Positions 1-9,285 of a DNA stretch of 64,000 nucleotides are shown one piece after another. The notes beneath the pieces were generated by a model. It did not search any database. It was not told where the DNA came from and saw only the letters and a list, made by a program, of their open reading frames with translations. The DNA lies in assembly GCF_000746255.1 (NCBI RefSeq), contig NZ_JQKW01000007.1:124001-188000 (forward strand). Reading direction: 5' to 3'. Positions within the stretch are counted from its first letter, which is position 1; every line of letters begins with the position of its first letter. The translations under genes and the position numbers were made by a program. Source of the DNA: Thermodesulfobacterium hydrogeniphilum (GTDB lineage: Bacteria; Desulfobacterota; Thermodesulfobacteria; Thermodesulfobacteriales; Thermodesulfobacteriaceae).

Positions 1-542
1 CTGGAGATAAACTTCTTGGAGCAACACAAGCAGGAATTATTCTTGGTAAAAAGGAGCTTATAGAAAAAATAAGAAGAAATCCTTTAAATCGTGCTTTAAG
101 AATTGATAAACTTACTTTGGCAGGTCTTGAGGCTACTTTGCGTCTTTATAGAGATGAAAATCTGGCAGTAAAACATATTCCTGTTTTAAAAATGATTTTA
201 ACTCCTAAGGATGAATTAAAGAGAAAGGCATATAATCTCTGTAAGAAATTAAAAAAACTTAATATTCCAGAATTTGAATTTAAAATTGTAGAAACCGCTT
301 CCAAAACAGGAGGTGGGGCTTTACCTACATTGGACTTACCTTCCTATGCTGTGGGAATATATTCTTCTAAATTTTCACCTCAAAGATTACAGAAAATTTT
401 AAGAGATAATAAACCATCTATTATTGTAAGGATAGATGAGGATATTTTGTTAATTGATGTGAGATGTTTGTTTAAAGAAGATTATTTAGAAATAATTAAA
501 GCTTTTGAAAGGATTAAAAATGAAATTGAAACAACCTCCTAA
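1..542 (+). CDS. selA: L-seryl-tRNA(Sec) selenium transferase, C-terminal part (5' end outside window)
   Basis: Partial gene, open from the left edge (frame begins at base 3). SelA is a PLP enzyme that converts seryl-tRNA(Sec) to selenocysteyl-tRNA(Sec) using selenophosphate. The first visible residues, GDKLLGATQAGIILG, match the family's PLP-lysine segment (GDKLLGGPQAG in relatives), so the first Lys is the likely Schiff-base residue. NPLNRALRIDKLTLAGLEATLRLY, the family's conserved stretch, follows. An internal TTG at 117 is not the true start, because the conserved upstream sequence is in frame. A full SelB lies at 56.8-58.7 kb on the other strand, so the genome decodes UGA as Sec; no selenoprotein gene is recognisable in this window. 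Confidence 0.93.
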   Translation, partial: GDKLLGATQAGIILGKKELIEKIRRNPLNRALRIDKLTLAGLEATLRLYRDENLAVKHIPVLKMILTPKDELKRKAYNLCKKLKKLNIPEFEFKIVETASKTGGGALPTLDLPSYAVGIYSSKFSPQRLQKILRDNKPSIIVRIDEDILLIDVRCLFKEDYLEIIKAFERIKNEIETTS

Positions 543-2058
543 TTTAGATTGGTTTCTTCCATCCTTAGGCAAGCTGGAATTTTTTAAGGGTTTAAATTGG
601 AAGGAACTTTTTCAATATTCTACAGAGGAAATTTTAAAAAAATATGAGAGGGAGTCTAAGGATGGCTTGATTAATTTAGTTTTAGCTGAAAGATTTATTA
701 TTGAAAATATAGAAAATAATATTTATTCTAAAAAATTTTTGGAATTTGTTTTAGAAGATCACGAAGTTCGGGGAAATCTTATAGAATTGCCAGAAGAAGT
801 TATTTATAAAGATTTAGAAAATTTTAATTTTATTAGATTGGAGGAAGATAAATTTTTTTATCCTTTAGAATGGGGTAATATTGGAAAATTATTAATAACT
901 TTATGGAAAAAAGGGAAGTCTTTTTGGACGATAGAGGTAGTTTTAAAAAATAAGCAAGATTTAGAAAAAATAGAGAACTGGTTGAAGCTATCTAAAATTC
1001 TGAATTTTTCTTATCTTTCTCAAAAAACTTTGAAAATTTTACAGAAGTACTTACCAACTTTGGATCTAAAAATTTTAGAAGATTTAAATAGCAAATTTTT
1101 AACAGGATCCTTAGAGGTTTTAGCTTTAGTAGATTTTAATCATGAAATTCCTAAAGATGCAGAGAATTTTATAGATAATTCACAAAGATTTATCAAATCA
1201 AAAGATAAAATTTTATTTTTGGGAAAAACTTATCAAGAGATAGAAGTGATAGAAAAATTTTCCAAATTACCAGCTAAAATAGGGGTTTTGACTAAGGATT
1301 TATGGGAAAAATATAAAGCTGAAGAAGCCACACCTTTAAATTATTTAATAGGGGCTTTAGAACATGCTAAACGCCTTAATAATGAAAATATAATAATGTT
1401 TGAGGGTTTTACCTATCATGTGATAGGAGACCTTTATTATGAATGGGGAGATCTTTATAAAGCCCTTAAATATTATTCCTTAGCTAAGGAATATACCAAG
1501 CAACCTGTGGAACTTGCATTGAGTGAATCAGCAATTTATTATACTTTGGGAGATCTGGATGAAGCAGAAAAGATTTTGAAAGCTCAACTTTGTGGATGTT
1601 TAAAAGAGGATCCAATGGTGCATCATAATATAGGTTTAATTTATTTTAAAAAGGGAGAAACAGAAAAAGCTAAATTTCATTTTTATAAAGCCTATCTTTT
1701 GGAGCCGGAAAATCATGTATTTAGAGAATCTTTAATGAAATTTCTCTGGGATATAGAAGCTTATGAGGAGTTAGAAGAACTTTTAAATTCAGTTAAGAAT
1801 CTTACAGATAAAGAAGAAATATTTCTTGGGAAACTTGCATTTTATAAAAAAGATTATAAAAAAGCTTTTGAATATCTTAAAAAAGTTTTTACTTATCCAG
1901 ATAAAGATGGAGAAACTTTATTATTTTTGGCGTGGTTATACCTTTATTTTAATAAAGAAAAAGAAGTTTCCGAAATCTTATTAAAAGAGGCTAAAGGGGT
2001 TTTAAATAAAAAAGAGTTTGATAAAATTGCTAAAGAACTGGGGTTAAATTTAAAATGA
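520..2058 (+). CDS. TPR-repeat protein of unknown role
   Basis: About 512 residues. I chose ATG 520 over the in-frame TTG at 505 because GAAAGGA sits just upstream at ribosome-binding distance; the gene overlaps the selA end by 23 nt. The N-terminal half (about 1-280) is not recognisable. The region from about residue 290 to 470 carries successive tetratricopeptide-like helix pairs (for example GDLYYEWGDLYKALKYYSLA and GLIYFKKGETEKAKFHFYKA), which normally form a protein-binding superhelix. No signal peptide or membrane segment is seen, so it is probably cytoplasmic. Its stop overlaps the next start (ATGA), indicating translational coupling with the MBL hydrolase. The partner protein is unknown. 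Confidence 0.8.
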   Translation: MKLKQPPNLDWFLPSLGKLEFFKGLNWKELFQYSTEEILKKYERESKDGLINLVLAERFIIENIENNIYSKKFLEFVLEDHEVRGNLIELPEEVIYKDLENFNFIRLEEDKFFYPLEWGNIGKLLITLWKKGKSFWTIEVVLKNKQDLEKIENWLKLSKILNFSYLSQKTLKILQKYLPTLDLKILEDLNSKFLTGSLEVLALVDFNHEIPKDAENFIDNSQRFIKSKDKILFLGKTYQEIEVIEKFSKLPAKIGVLTKDLWEKYKAEEATPLNYLIGALEHAKRLNNENIIMFEGFTYHVIGDLYYEWGDLYKALKYYSLAKEYTKQPVELALSESAIYYTLGDLDEAEKILKAQLCGCLKEDPMVHHNIGLIYFKKGETEKAKFHFYKAYLLEPENHVFRESLMKFLWDIEAYEELEELLNSVKNLTDKEEIFLGKLAFYKKDYKKAFEYLKKVFTYPDKDGETLLFLAWLYLYFNKEKEVSEILLKEAKGVLNKKEFDKIAKELGLNLK

Positions 2059-2816
2059 AGTTAACAATTCTTGGTTCTGGAACAGGTTGGATACGGTTAG
2101 ATAGAAATGCACCAGGGCATTTATTAGAAGCTGAAGATTTTTGTCTATTGCTTGATTGCGGTGCAGGTGTAATAAAACAAATTTTAAAATTGGGCAAAAA
2201 ATTGGAAGACATTTCTGCTATATTTATTTCTCATTTTCATCCAGATCACGTTTCAGATTTGATTCCTTTCTTTTTTGCTACAAGATACAATTTGGGTTAT
2301 AAAAGGATCTTACCTATCAATTTATATTCAGCTGAAGATTTTTCTATATTTTTTGAATTGTTAAAAAGAGCTTTTAATAACTGGGTAGAACCTCCAGAGG
2401 GATTATTAATAATTAATACCCTTCCTAAAAAGAAAAGTCATTCTTTTTTTATAGGTCCTTTTAGAGCATTTACTTCTCCTGTAAAGCATAATCCAGAAAG
2501 TTTGGCTATAAGGCTTGAATATAAAAATAAAAGTTTAGTTTATTCAGGAGATACAGGTTATTGTGAAGAGCTGATAGAACTTTCAAAATGTGCAGATTTA
2601 TTACTTATAGAGTGTTCCAATTCCGAAGAAGTATATGTGGAACATCATTTATCTCCTCAAGATATTGCAGATATTGCAAAAAAGGCTAAAGTAAAAAGGG
2701 TGGTGTTGACCCATTTTTATCCTCATAGTGAGAAGGTAAATTTAGAGAGTTTTAAAAAGAAAGGTTTTTTAGGGGAAATAATTTTAGCAAAAGATTTAAT
2801 GGAAATAAATTTGTAA
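2055..2816 (+). CDS. MBL-fold metal-dependent hydrolase (RNase Z-like)
   Basis: 253 residues with the metallo-beta-lactamase signature SHFHPDHVSD (HxHxDH, near residue 60) for a dinuclear metal site, then SGDTGY and TECS-like acidic/His positions and a late THFYPH histidine. The N-terminus (MKLTILGSGTGWIRLDRNAPG) is typical of the RNase Z/phosphodiesterase branch of the fold. The substrate cannot be told from sequence: tRNA 3' processing, cyclic nucleotide or other phosphodiester hydrolysis are possible. It lacks the long flexible arm expected of classical RNase Z, so I call only the fold. ATGA overlap with the TPR gene. Confidence 0.85.
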   Translation: MKLTILGSGTGWIRLDRNAPGHLLEAEDFCLLLDCGAGVIKQILKLGKKLEDISAIFISHFHPDHVSDLIPFFFATRYNLGYKRILPINLYSAEDFSIFFELLKRAFNNWVEPPEGLLIINTLPKKKSHSFFIGPFRAFTSPVKHNPESLAIRLEYKNKSLVYSGDTGYCEELIELSKCADLLLIECSNSEEVYVEHHLSPQDIADIAKKAKVKRVVLTHFYPHSEKVNLESFKKKGFLGEIILAKDLMEINL

Positions 2817-2836
2817 TTTTAAAGGGGGTAGACAGA

Positions 2837-3227
2837 ATGGAGATAATTAAAATTACTTGGCAGAGATTTGTGAATGGAGATGGAGAAGTTATAGATAGAT
2901 GTAACAAGACTTACTTAAATTTAGAAAAAGCTATTTTTAAATTAGAACCAGTGCTTTTAAATTTTGGAGTAAAACTTTGTTTTGAGAAAAAAAAGTTTAC
3001 CTTATGAACTTATAAATGAATATCCAGATTTAAACAATACCATTTTAATAGATGACCAACCTATAGAAAAATTTGTAGAGATTAAAAAAGACAAATGTTT
3101 AAATATCTGTGGAAAATTTTGCCAAGAGGATTGCGAAGAAATAGATGAAGAGGTAATACCAGAACATTTAATTGTGACAGCTATTTTAAGTAGGGTAAAG
3201 GAAAGAGCTTTAAAATTACTTTATTAG
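2837..3227 (+). pseudogene. DUF2703-like Cys-containing protein, split by a +1 frameshift at an A8 run
   Basis: ATG 2837 follows an AAAGGGGG ribosome-binding site and encodes MEIIKITWQRFVNGDGEVID and on to a TGA at 3005. The rest of the protein continues in the next frame (about 2982-3227; LPYELINEYPDLNNTILIDD, then CLNICGKFCQEDC, then EEVIPEHLIVTAIL). Joining the frames at GAGAAAAAAAAG (about 2986-2993) gives one protein of about 129 residues matching the DUF2703 layout known to me: an N-terminal K..WQR start, a middle INGRPL-like strand and a Cys-rich loop. Removing one A (A8 to A7) restores the frame. It may be a real mutation, a sequencing error or a slippage-expressed gene. The family's function is unknown. 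Confidence 0.65.
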
Positions 3228-3242
3228 GAGGAACTTTTAATT

Positions 3243-3461
3243 ATGGATGGTTTAGATCCCAAGGTTTTGGCTAAGTTAAAAGAAAAAGTTCAGAAGGAAC
3301 TTGCTCAAAGAGAAAGGGAAACTATAGAGTATTGGTTAAATGAACTTTTAAAAGTGTATCAAAAAAATCATCAGAGTTTATCAGAATTTAAAGCTGATAT
3401 TCGTCAATTTATAGATAAAATGAGGAATAGATTAGAGATTTTAAAAACCAAAGGATATTAG
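3243..3461 (+). CDS. Small helical/coiled-coil protein, unrecognised
   Basis: 72 residues with an excellent ribosome-binding site (TAGGAGGAAC) ahead of ATG 3243. The composition is almost wholly helical and highly charged (Lys, Glu, Gln, Arg), with no Cys, no signal peptide and no membrane segment. It sits 15 nt behind the broken DUF2703-like gene and 10 nt ahead of thrC, so it is part of the same transcript. I do not recognise a family; a short coiled-coil dimer is a reasonable structural expectation only. Confidence 0.7.
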   Translation: MDGLDPKVLAKLKEKVQKELAQRERETIEYWLNELLKVYQKNHQSLSEFKADIRQFIDKMRNRLEILKTKGY

Positions 3462-3471
3462 GTGATAAATA

Positions 3472-4866
3472 ATGGAATATATAAGCACTCGTGGTGAAAT
3501 GTCAAAAATAAAATTTAAGGATACTGTCTTTGAAGGTCTTGCTCCTGATGGTGGATTAATTTTACCCGAAAAAATCCCTCAACTTTCAGAAAGAGAGATT
3601 GAAAAATTAAAGAAATTAAATTATCAAGAATTAGCTTTAGAAATTTTCAAGTATTATGTATCTGATATACCTGAAAATGAGCTAATAGAAATTATTCAAA
3701 GAGCTTATGCTAATTTTAGAGCAAGAGATATTACCCCAATAATTAAGATAGGAGATATTTATATTTTGGAGCTTTTTCATGGTCCCACTTGGGCTTTTAA
3801 GGATATAGCTTTGCAATTTTTAGGAGTTCTTTTTGAAAAACTACTTTTAGAAACAGGTAAAAAAATAAATATTTTAGGAGCTACCTCAGGAGATACAGGT
3901 TCAGCAGCTATTTATGGAGTAAAAGGTAAAAAAAATATTGCGATTTTTATTTTACATCCCTATAAAAGGGTTTCACAAGTTCAAGCTTTAATGATGACAA
4001 CTGTAGCAGATCCTAATGTTTTTAATTTAGCTATTAAAGGGACTTTTGATGATTGCCAAGCTATAGTTAAGACCATTTTTATGGATTTGAATTTTAAAAG
4101 AAAGTATAATCTTACTGCTATTAATTCTATCAACTGGGCAAGAGTAATGGCTCAAATAGTTTATTACTTCTGGGCTTATTTTAGAGTAACAGAAATAGAA
4201 AAAGTGGAACAGGTAAGAATTGCTGTTCCTACAGGGAATTTCGGAGATATTTTTGCAGGGTATTTAGCAAAAAGAATGCTTGGGGATAAAAGAATTGAAA
4301 AATTGATTTTAGCTACAAATGAAAATGATATTCTTTATAGATTTGTTAATTACGGAGATTATTCTGTAACAACAGTTAAACCTACTATCAGCCCTTCTAT
4401 GGATATTCAGATTGCCAGCAATTTTGAAAGATATCTTTATTATTTTTATAATGAAGACTCAAATAAAGTTAAAGAGGCTATGGAAAAATTTGTTAAAGAA
4501 AAAGCTTTGAAATTTTCTGAAGAAGAAATAAAGCGTGTGCAGGAGGATTTTTTTTCTGAAAGGGTTACAGAAAAAGAAACTTATAAAATGATCAAAGATT
4601 TTTATGAAAAAACTGGTTATATTTTAGATCCTCATACAGCAGTGGGAGTAAGAGCAGGTTTTAGATTTAAAGAGAATTATCCTATGATTTGTTTAGCTAC
4701 TGCGCATCCAGCAAAATTTCCAGATACAGTGAGTAAAGCTTTGGGTTTTGAAATTGATCTTCCAGAAGAGATTGAGAAATTCTTTAGTCTTCCTCAGAGA
4801 TATGAAGTATTACCAGCTGATATAGAAAAGGTAAAAGAGTTTATTAATCAAAAGGCTATTCAATAA
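3472..4866 (+). CDS. thrC: Threonine synthase
   Basis: 464 residues. PLP enzyme converting O-phospho-L-homoserine to threonine and phosphate, the last step of threonine synthesis. The start MEYISTRGE and the PLP-lysine motif ELFHGPTWAFKD (Lys about 110) are diagnostic of the longer threonine-synthase subtype. GATSGDTGSAA is the phosphate-binding loop for PLP, and DPHTAVGV plus CLATAHPAKFPD mark the C-terminal half. Length is normal. The ribosome-binding site (TAGGTGA) is weak but well placed. It is transcribed with the upstream small genes; no other threonine gene is present nearby. Confidence 0.96.
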   Translation: MEYISTRGEMSKIKFKDTVFEGLAPDGGLILPEKIPQLSEREIEKLKKLNYQELALEIFKYYVSDIPENELIEIIQRAYANFRARDITPIIKIGDIYILELFHGPTWAFKDIALQFLGVLFEKLLLETGKKINILGATSGDTGSAAIYGVKGKKNIAIFILHPYKRVSQVQALMMTTVADPNVFNLAIKGTFDDCQAIVKTIFMDLNFKRKYNLTAINSINWARVMAQIVYYFWAYFRVTEIEKVEQVRIAVPTGNFGDIFAGYLAKRMLGDKRIEKLILATNENDILYRFVNYGDYSVTTVKPTISPSMDIQIASNFERYLYYFYNEDSNKVKEAMEKFVKEKALKFSEEEIKRVQEDFFSERVTEKETYKMIKDFYEKTGYILDPHTAVGVRAGFRFKENYPMICLATAHPAKFPDTVSKALGFEIDLPEEIEKFFSLPQRYEVLPADIEKVKEFINQKAIQ

Positions 4867-4891
4867 ATAAAATTATTTTTTGAAAGTTCTT

Positions 4892-5713
4892 ATGAAATTT
4901 AATAGATTGTGGATAGGAATAATATTATTATTTTTAATAAGTGGCTTATGGTATATTGTAAATAGATCCAATTTTATAAATGAGATTTTAGGTTTTGGTT
5001 TAAAACCTATATGGAAAGGAATTTCCTTTTCAGGGAGTGAAAGCCGCAGTTTTTTTGAACATTATCTTTTTTTAATTAATTTAAAAAAGGATAATGAAAG
5101 GTTAAAACAGGAAGTTTTAATATTAAAATCTCAACTTGCTCAATATAAAGAAAGAGAAAGAATTTATAAGAAATTAGAAAATTTTTACAAAATTTCATTT
5201 AATCTTAAATACCCTAAAGTTGCAGCTCAAGTTATTTATAAACCATTAGATCCCTTTTCTGGAATAATTTTTATAGATAAAGGTAGTAAAAATGGTATTA
5301 TGCCTCAAATGCCAGTTTTAGCTGCTGCAGGTGGTGAAGCTGTAGCATTAATAGGGCAAGTAGTAGAGGTTTATAAAAGTTGGAGTAAAGTGATACTTTT
5401 AACCCATCCTTCTTTTGCTGCAGATGTAAAGATTATAAGAACAGGAGATAGAGGAATTTTAAAAGGAAAAGCCGAGAAGTATTGTGATTTACAATATTTA
5501 CCATCTACAGCGGATGTAAAACCAGGAGATGAAGTAATAACCTCAGGACAAGATGCTTTATTTCCTAAGGGTTTGTTAGTAGGTAAAGTAATTAGAGTTG
5601 GAAGGGATCCATCACAAGCCGTTTTTAAATTGGCAGAAGTAGCACCCTTAGTAGATTTTCATAATTTAGATTTGGTTTTTGTACTTTTAAAAATTCCTGA
5701 AATACCATTATAA
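4892..5713 (+). CDS. mreC: Rod shape-determining protein MreC
   Basis: About 273 residues. One N-terminal membrane segment (WIGIILLFLISGLWYIV) is followed by a coiled coil (about 65-95, NERLKQEVLILKSQLAQY) and the periplasmic beta domain with the family signatures DKGSKNGIMPQMPV and VITSGQDALFPKGLLVGKV. MreC links the cytoplasmic MreB filament to PBP2 and RodA in the elongasome. I prefer ATG 4892, with GAAAG upstream, to the in-frame TTG at 4880. It is the first of four cell-elongation genes; mreB is not adjacent and must lie elsewhere. Confidence 0.93.
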   Translation: MKFNRLWIGIILLFLISGLWYIVNRSNFINEILGFGLKPIWKGISFSGSESRSFFEHYLFLINLKKDNERLKQEVLILKSQLAQYKERERIYKKLENFYKISFNLKYPKVAAQVIYKPLDPFSGIIFIDKGSKNGIMPQMPVLAAAGGEAVALIGQVVEVYKSWSKVILLTHPSFAADVKIIRTGDRGILKGKAEKYCDLQYLPSTADVKPGDEVITSGQDALFPKGLLVGKVIRVGRDPSQAVFKLAEVAPLVDFHNLDLVFVLLKIPEIPL

Positions 5714-5715
5714 TA

Positions 5716-6222
5716 ATGAATTTTAAAGATTTTGTTTTTATATTTTTACCTTTATTTTTTCTGTCTTTGTTTGCTAAAATTTTTTTTACTAATTTTTTTT
5801 TAGTTTATCCTGGAAATATTCTTTTTTCCTTAGCTATAGCTACTTTAACTTTTGTAGATTCAGGTTTATGTTTATATTTTTTTCTTTTTATATTAGGCTA
5901 TATAACTGGATTAGATAATAATTTAGAATTCTTAACAAGTTTATATTTTTTATCAATTTTATTGATATGGAAAAAACTAAAAACAATTTTACAATTAGAG
6001 ATTTCTAAAACTAGATTATATTGGTGGTTAGTTAATATACTTTTATTTTTAACATTTCAAAATTTAATATATTTTTATCGGTTAGATGCACCTATAGATT
6101 GGGAAATAATTGAAAATATTATAATAAAAAATATTTATTATTTAACAATAACCTTATTATGGATTTTAATTTTTTATCGCATTTTGAAGAGCCTGTTGAA
6201 TAAAGAAGATGAAAAAAGATAA
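5716..6222 (+). CDS. mreD: Rod shape-determining protein MreD
   Basis: 168 residues, almost wholly hydrophobic with about five membrane segments, and extremely Phe/Leu/Ile-rich, as usual for MreD. Identification rests on size, hydropathy and position between mreC and the PBP2 gene; MreD has little invariant sequence. ATG 5716 lies two bases behind the mreC stop and the end overlaps the PBP2 gene by 14 nt, so the four genes are translationally coupled. It acts in the inner membrane with MreC and RodA. Confidence 0.82.
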   Translation: MNFKDFVFIFLPLFFLSLFAKIFFTNFFLVYPGNILFSLAIATLTFVDSGLCLYFFLFILGYITGLDNNLEFLTSLYFLSILLIWKKLKTILQLEISKTRLYWWLVNILLFLTFQNLIYFYRLDAPIDWEIIENIIIKNIYYLTITLLWILIFYRILKSLLNKEDEKR

Positions 6223-8071
6223 GGACATAGAAAAATTTTTAATAAGAGATTTTAAAGAAGCTAAGCAAAAGATTTTAAAAGCTTATTTTTGGGAAAATAG
6301 AATAGCTTGGGCTAAAGCTTTGATATTAGTTATTTTTCTAATTCTTTGGGGTAGAATTTTTTATCTTCAGATTATAAGACATGGATATTATTATAAAAAA
6401 GCTAAGGAAAGATCTATAGTAACTTATGTAGTAAAAGCCCCCAGGGGTCAGATTATTACTTCAGATGGTGTAATAGTTGCTACTAATAAAGCAGTATTTC
6501 AGCTTTATGTAGATGTGAATGTTATCAAAAATAAAGAAGATGAAATTTTGTATAAACTTAGCAAACTTTTGGGAGAAGACTTAGGAAATTTAAAAGAGAA
6601 ATATTATTTAGAAAAAAAGAAATGTTGGGGTAGGGTTTTATTGAAAAAAGATTTAAGATGGGATGAAATAGCTAAAATAATGGTAAGGCTTTATTACTTA
6701 CCTGGAGTTATAGTAGAGGTTGAATCAGAAAGATATTATCCTTATAAAGATATTTATTTTCATTTAATTGGATATGTTTCAAGGATTACCAAAAAAGAAT
6801 ATCTTAGATTAAAAGATAAAGGATATTCTATAGAAGATTTTATAGGTAAAAGAGGTATAGAAAAAGCTTATGAAAGTTATTTAAAAGGAAAGAACGGGTT
6901 TATAGAGATTGAAAGAGATGCTTATGGACGTTTAGGTAGGATAGTAGCAAGGCACAAACCTATACCTGGAAAAGATTTAATTCTGACTATAAATCATAAG
7001 TTACAAATGGAGGCTTATAAGCTTTTAAAAGGAAAAAGAGGTGCTATAGTAGCTTTATCTCCTGAAAATGGAGCAATTTTGGCTATGGTAAGCAGTCCTT
7101 CTCTTAATCCTCAAAAATTTGTAGAGGGATTTAACCCCAAGGAATGGAAAAGGGTGATTTTATCCAAGAAAAAACCTTTCTTAAACAGGGCTTTGAGTGC
7201 TTATCCGCCTGGTTCTACTTATAAGGTTGTTACAGCTTTGGCTGCTCTACAAAACGGTATTATAAAAGATATTAGTCAAACTTACTTTTGCCCTGGGTTT
7301 TTTAAATATGGAAAAAGAATATTTAGATGTTGGAAATTTAAAGGACATGGTAATGTTAATTTAATAAAAGCTATTTCAGAATCCTGCGATGTATATTTTT
7401 ATAATATAGCTACTAAGTTGGATATAGATTATTTAGCAAAATTTAGCAGGAAATTGGGGTTAGGTGAAAAAGTTTTAAATTGGCCTGAAGAAAAAGAAGG
7501 TCTGGTTCCTGATAGAGAATGGAAGATAAAGAACAAAAAAGAGCCTTGGTATCCAGGGGATACAATAAATACAAGTATAGGCCAAGGAGATTTACTTGTT
7601 ACACCTATACAATTAGTCAGATTATATATGGTTATAGCTAACGGAGGATATCTTTATAAGGCTTATTTGGTTAAAGCAATAAAAGATTTAAGAGGTAAAA
7701 CCATAAAATTTAATCCTGTGATTGAGAGAAAGATAAATATTAATCCACGATATTTATCTTGGATAAGAAGAGGGCTTATAGAAGCTGTTAAATCAGGAAC
7801 TGGAAAGGAAGCTTTTATTCCGGAATTGTTAGTAGCTGGAAAAACAGGTACAGCACAGGTAACTTCCAAGAATTCTCGTTTGGAATACCATGCTTGGTTT
7901 GTTAGTTATGCAGGGAGAGACAAACCCGAAATTGTGACTGTTGTATTTATAGAACATGGAGGGCATGGAGGTTCTTCTGCAGCTCCTATTGCTCGTGAAA
8001 TTTACAAAGCTTATTTCAATATAAATGAATTTTCTGATTCTATAAATGGATTTCAAAAGAAAGATCAATAG
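6209..8071 (+). CDS. mrdA: Penicillin-binding protein 2 (elongation transpeptidase)
   Basis: 620 residues. A single N-terminal membrane anchor (about 36-55) is followed by a PBP dimerisation domain with KAPRGQI and FIGKRGIEKAYE, then the transpeptidase domain. The catalytic motifs are all present: SxxK as PPGSTYK (Ser336, Lys339), SxD as SESCD (392-394) and KTGT (545-548). It cross-links peptidoglycan during lateral growth together with RodA, whose gene follows after 8 nt. Length and motif spacing match the elongation-specific class rather than the FtsI class. Confidence 0.95.
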   Translation: MKKDKDIEKFLIRDFKEAKQKILKAYFWENRIAWAKALILVIFLILWGRIFYLQIIRHGYYYKKAKERSIVTYVVKAPRGQIITSDGVIVATNKAVFQLYVDVNVIKNKEDEILYKLSKLLGEDLGNLKEKYYLEKKKCWGRVLLKKDLRWDEIAKIMVRLYYLPGVIVEVESERYYPYKDIYFHLIGYVSRITKKEYLRLKDKGYSIEDFIGKRGIEKAYESYLKGKNGFIEIERDAYGRLGRIVARHKPIPGKDLILTINHKLQMEAYKLLKGKRGAIVALSPENGAILAMVSSPSLNPQKFVEGFNPKEWKRVILSKKKPFLNRALSAYPPGSTYKVVTALAALQNGIIKDISQTYFCPGFFKYGKRIFRCWKFKGHGNVNLIKAISESCDVYFYNIATKLDIDYLAKFSRKLGLGEKVLNWPEEKEGLVPDREWKIKNKKEPWYPGDTINTSIGQGDLLVTPIQLVRLYMVIANGGYLYKAYLVKAIKDLRGKTIKFNPVIERKININPRYLSWIRRGLIEAVKSGTGKEAFIPELLVAGKTGTAQVTSKNSRLEYHAWFVSYAGRDKPEIVTVVFIEHGGHGGSSAAPIAREIYKAYFNINEFSDSINGFQKKDQ

Positions 8072-8079
8072 AGCTAAAA

Positions 8080-9174
8080 ATGAGATGGAGAAAAAATAAA
8101 AGTTTTCTAAACGCTTTAAAAGAAAATTGGAGTGGATTTTTATTTTTATTTCTTTTAATAAGTTGTGGACTTTTAAATCAGTTAGGTATGGGAGATGGAT
8201 TAACCTTCTTTTTTAAAACTTTAACTTGGCATGTATTAGGATTAACAATTTTTGTAATTTTGACTTTTTTTATAGATTATAGAACCCTTTCTTTTAGATT
8301 GGTATGGTATATCTATTTATTTTTAAATTTTATTTTACTTGTTATGTTTTTTTTGAAAAAACGCTGGTTAAATTTGGGTTTTTTTAATTTTCAGCCTTCA
8401 GAATTTTTAAAACCTCTTTTGGTTTTTATTATAGGGTATATAGCTTCTTTGGAAGCTTCTCCATATCTTAGCAAAAGAGTTCTTATAAAACTTTTAATAA
8501 TTTTAGGTGTGCCGCTTATTTTGGTTATGAGAAACCATTTGGAATATAGTTTGGTAATGGGTTTTATGTTTTTTACTTATTTAATATTCATAGGAATTGA
8601 GCGCAAAGTGCTTATTACTATTTTTTTAAGTGTAGTAATAATAGGAGCTGTAGTTATTCCAATAGGTTGGAAGCATTTAAAACCTTATCAAAAAGGTAGA
8701 ATTTATGGCTACTTATATCCTGAAAAATATGCTAAAACTTGGGGTTATCAGTTAAACCAATCTCTTATAGCCATAGGTTCAGGAGGTTTATTTGGTCATG
8801 GATTTAAGAAAGGATGGTCTACAAGATTAAATTACATTCCAGCTAAACATACTGATTTAGCTTTTGCGGTTTGGTGTGAAACTTGGGGTTTTTTAGGAGC
8901 AAGTATTTTTTTCTTTTTATATGGCTCTTTTTTATTTTTTGCTTTAAAGGTATCTCAAACAGCAAAAGATTGGTTAGGAAAATATATAAGCCTTGGTGTG
9001 GTTTTGATTTTAAGTTGGCAGATATTTTTTAATGTAGGTGGGATTACAGGGATTTTACCTATGACAGGGATTCCATTTCCTTTTCTTAGTTATGGTGGAT
9101 CTTACCTCATTTCTCTTTATATTTTGCTATCTTTGCTTTTTAATATTGCTTTAAGGCGTTATTTCTTTAAATAG
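8080..9174 (+). CDS. rodA: Rod-shape SEDS peptidoglycan glycosyltransferase RodA
   Basis: 364 residues with about ten membrane segments. The SEDS family signatures are visible: FQPSEFLKP in the first half, the loop SGGLFGHGFKKG, HTDLAFAVWCETWGFLGA and the C-terminal MTGIPFPFLSYGGS. RodA polymerises lipid II glycans with PBP2 as partner. It is the last gene of the mreC-mreD-mrdA-rodA cluster; the next 110 nt separate it from the ATP synthase operon. Confidence 0.95.
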   Translation: MRWRKNKSFLNALKENWSGFLFLFLLISCGLLNQLGMGDGLTFFFKTLTWHVLGLTIFVILTFFIDYRTLSFRLVWYIYLFLNFILLVMFFLKKRWLNLGFFNFQPSEFLKPLLVFIIGYIASLEASPYLSKRVLIKLLIILGVPLILVMRNHLEYSLVMGFMFFTYLIFIGIERKVLITIFLSVVIIGAVVIPIGWKHLKPYQKGRIYGYLYPEKYAKTWGYQLNQSLIAIGSGGLFGHGFKKGWSTRLNYIPAKHTDLAFAVWCETWGFLGASIFFFLYGSFLFFALKVSQTAKDWLGKYISLGVVLILSWQIFFNVGGITGILPMTGIPFPFLSYGGSYLISLYILLSLLFNIALRRYFFK

Positions 9175-9200
9175 TTTAGTTTTTTATATATTTTTAAAAC

Positions 9201-9228
9201 TTGACTTTTTATGAATTTATAATACAAA
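9201..9228 (+). promoter_or_regulatory. Candidate promoter of the ATP synthase operon
   Basis: TTGACT at 9201-9206 is a good -35 box. A perfect TATAAT is at 9218-9223 but only 11 nt away, whereas TACAAA at 9223-9228 has a 16-nt spacer. The region between rodA and the b' gene is the only non-coding gap ahead of seven co-directional genes, which supports a promoter here. Which -10 is used cannot be settled by eye. Confidence 0.4.
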
Positions 9229-9285
9229 TGTAGCTTTAAGAAATAAATAAGGGATAAATTTTAAAATAAAGGAGTGGGGTTAGCG

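Noticed and set aside
3005-3007. In-frame TGA in the DUF2703-like gene as a selenocysteine codon
   Set aside because: Reading through meets another TGA three codons later, and the conserved remainder lies in a different frame.
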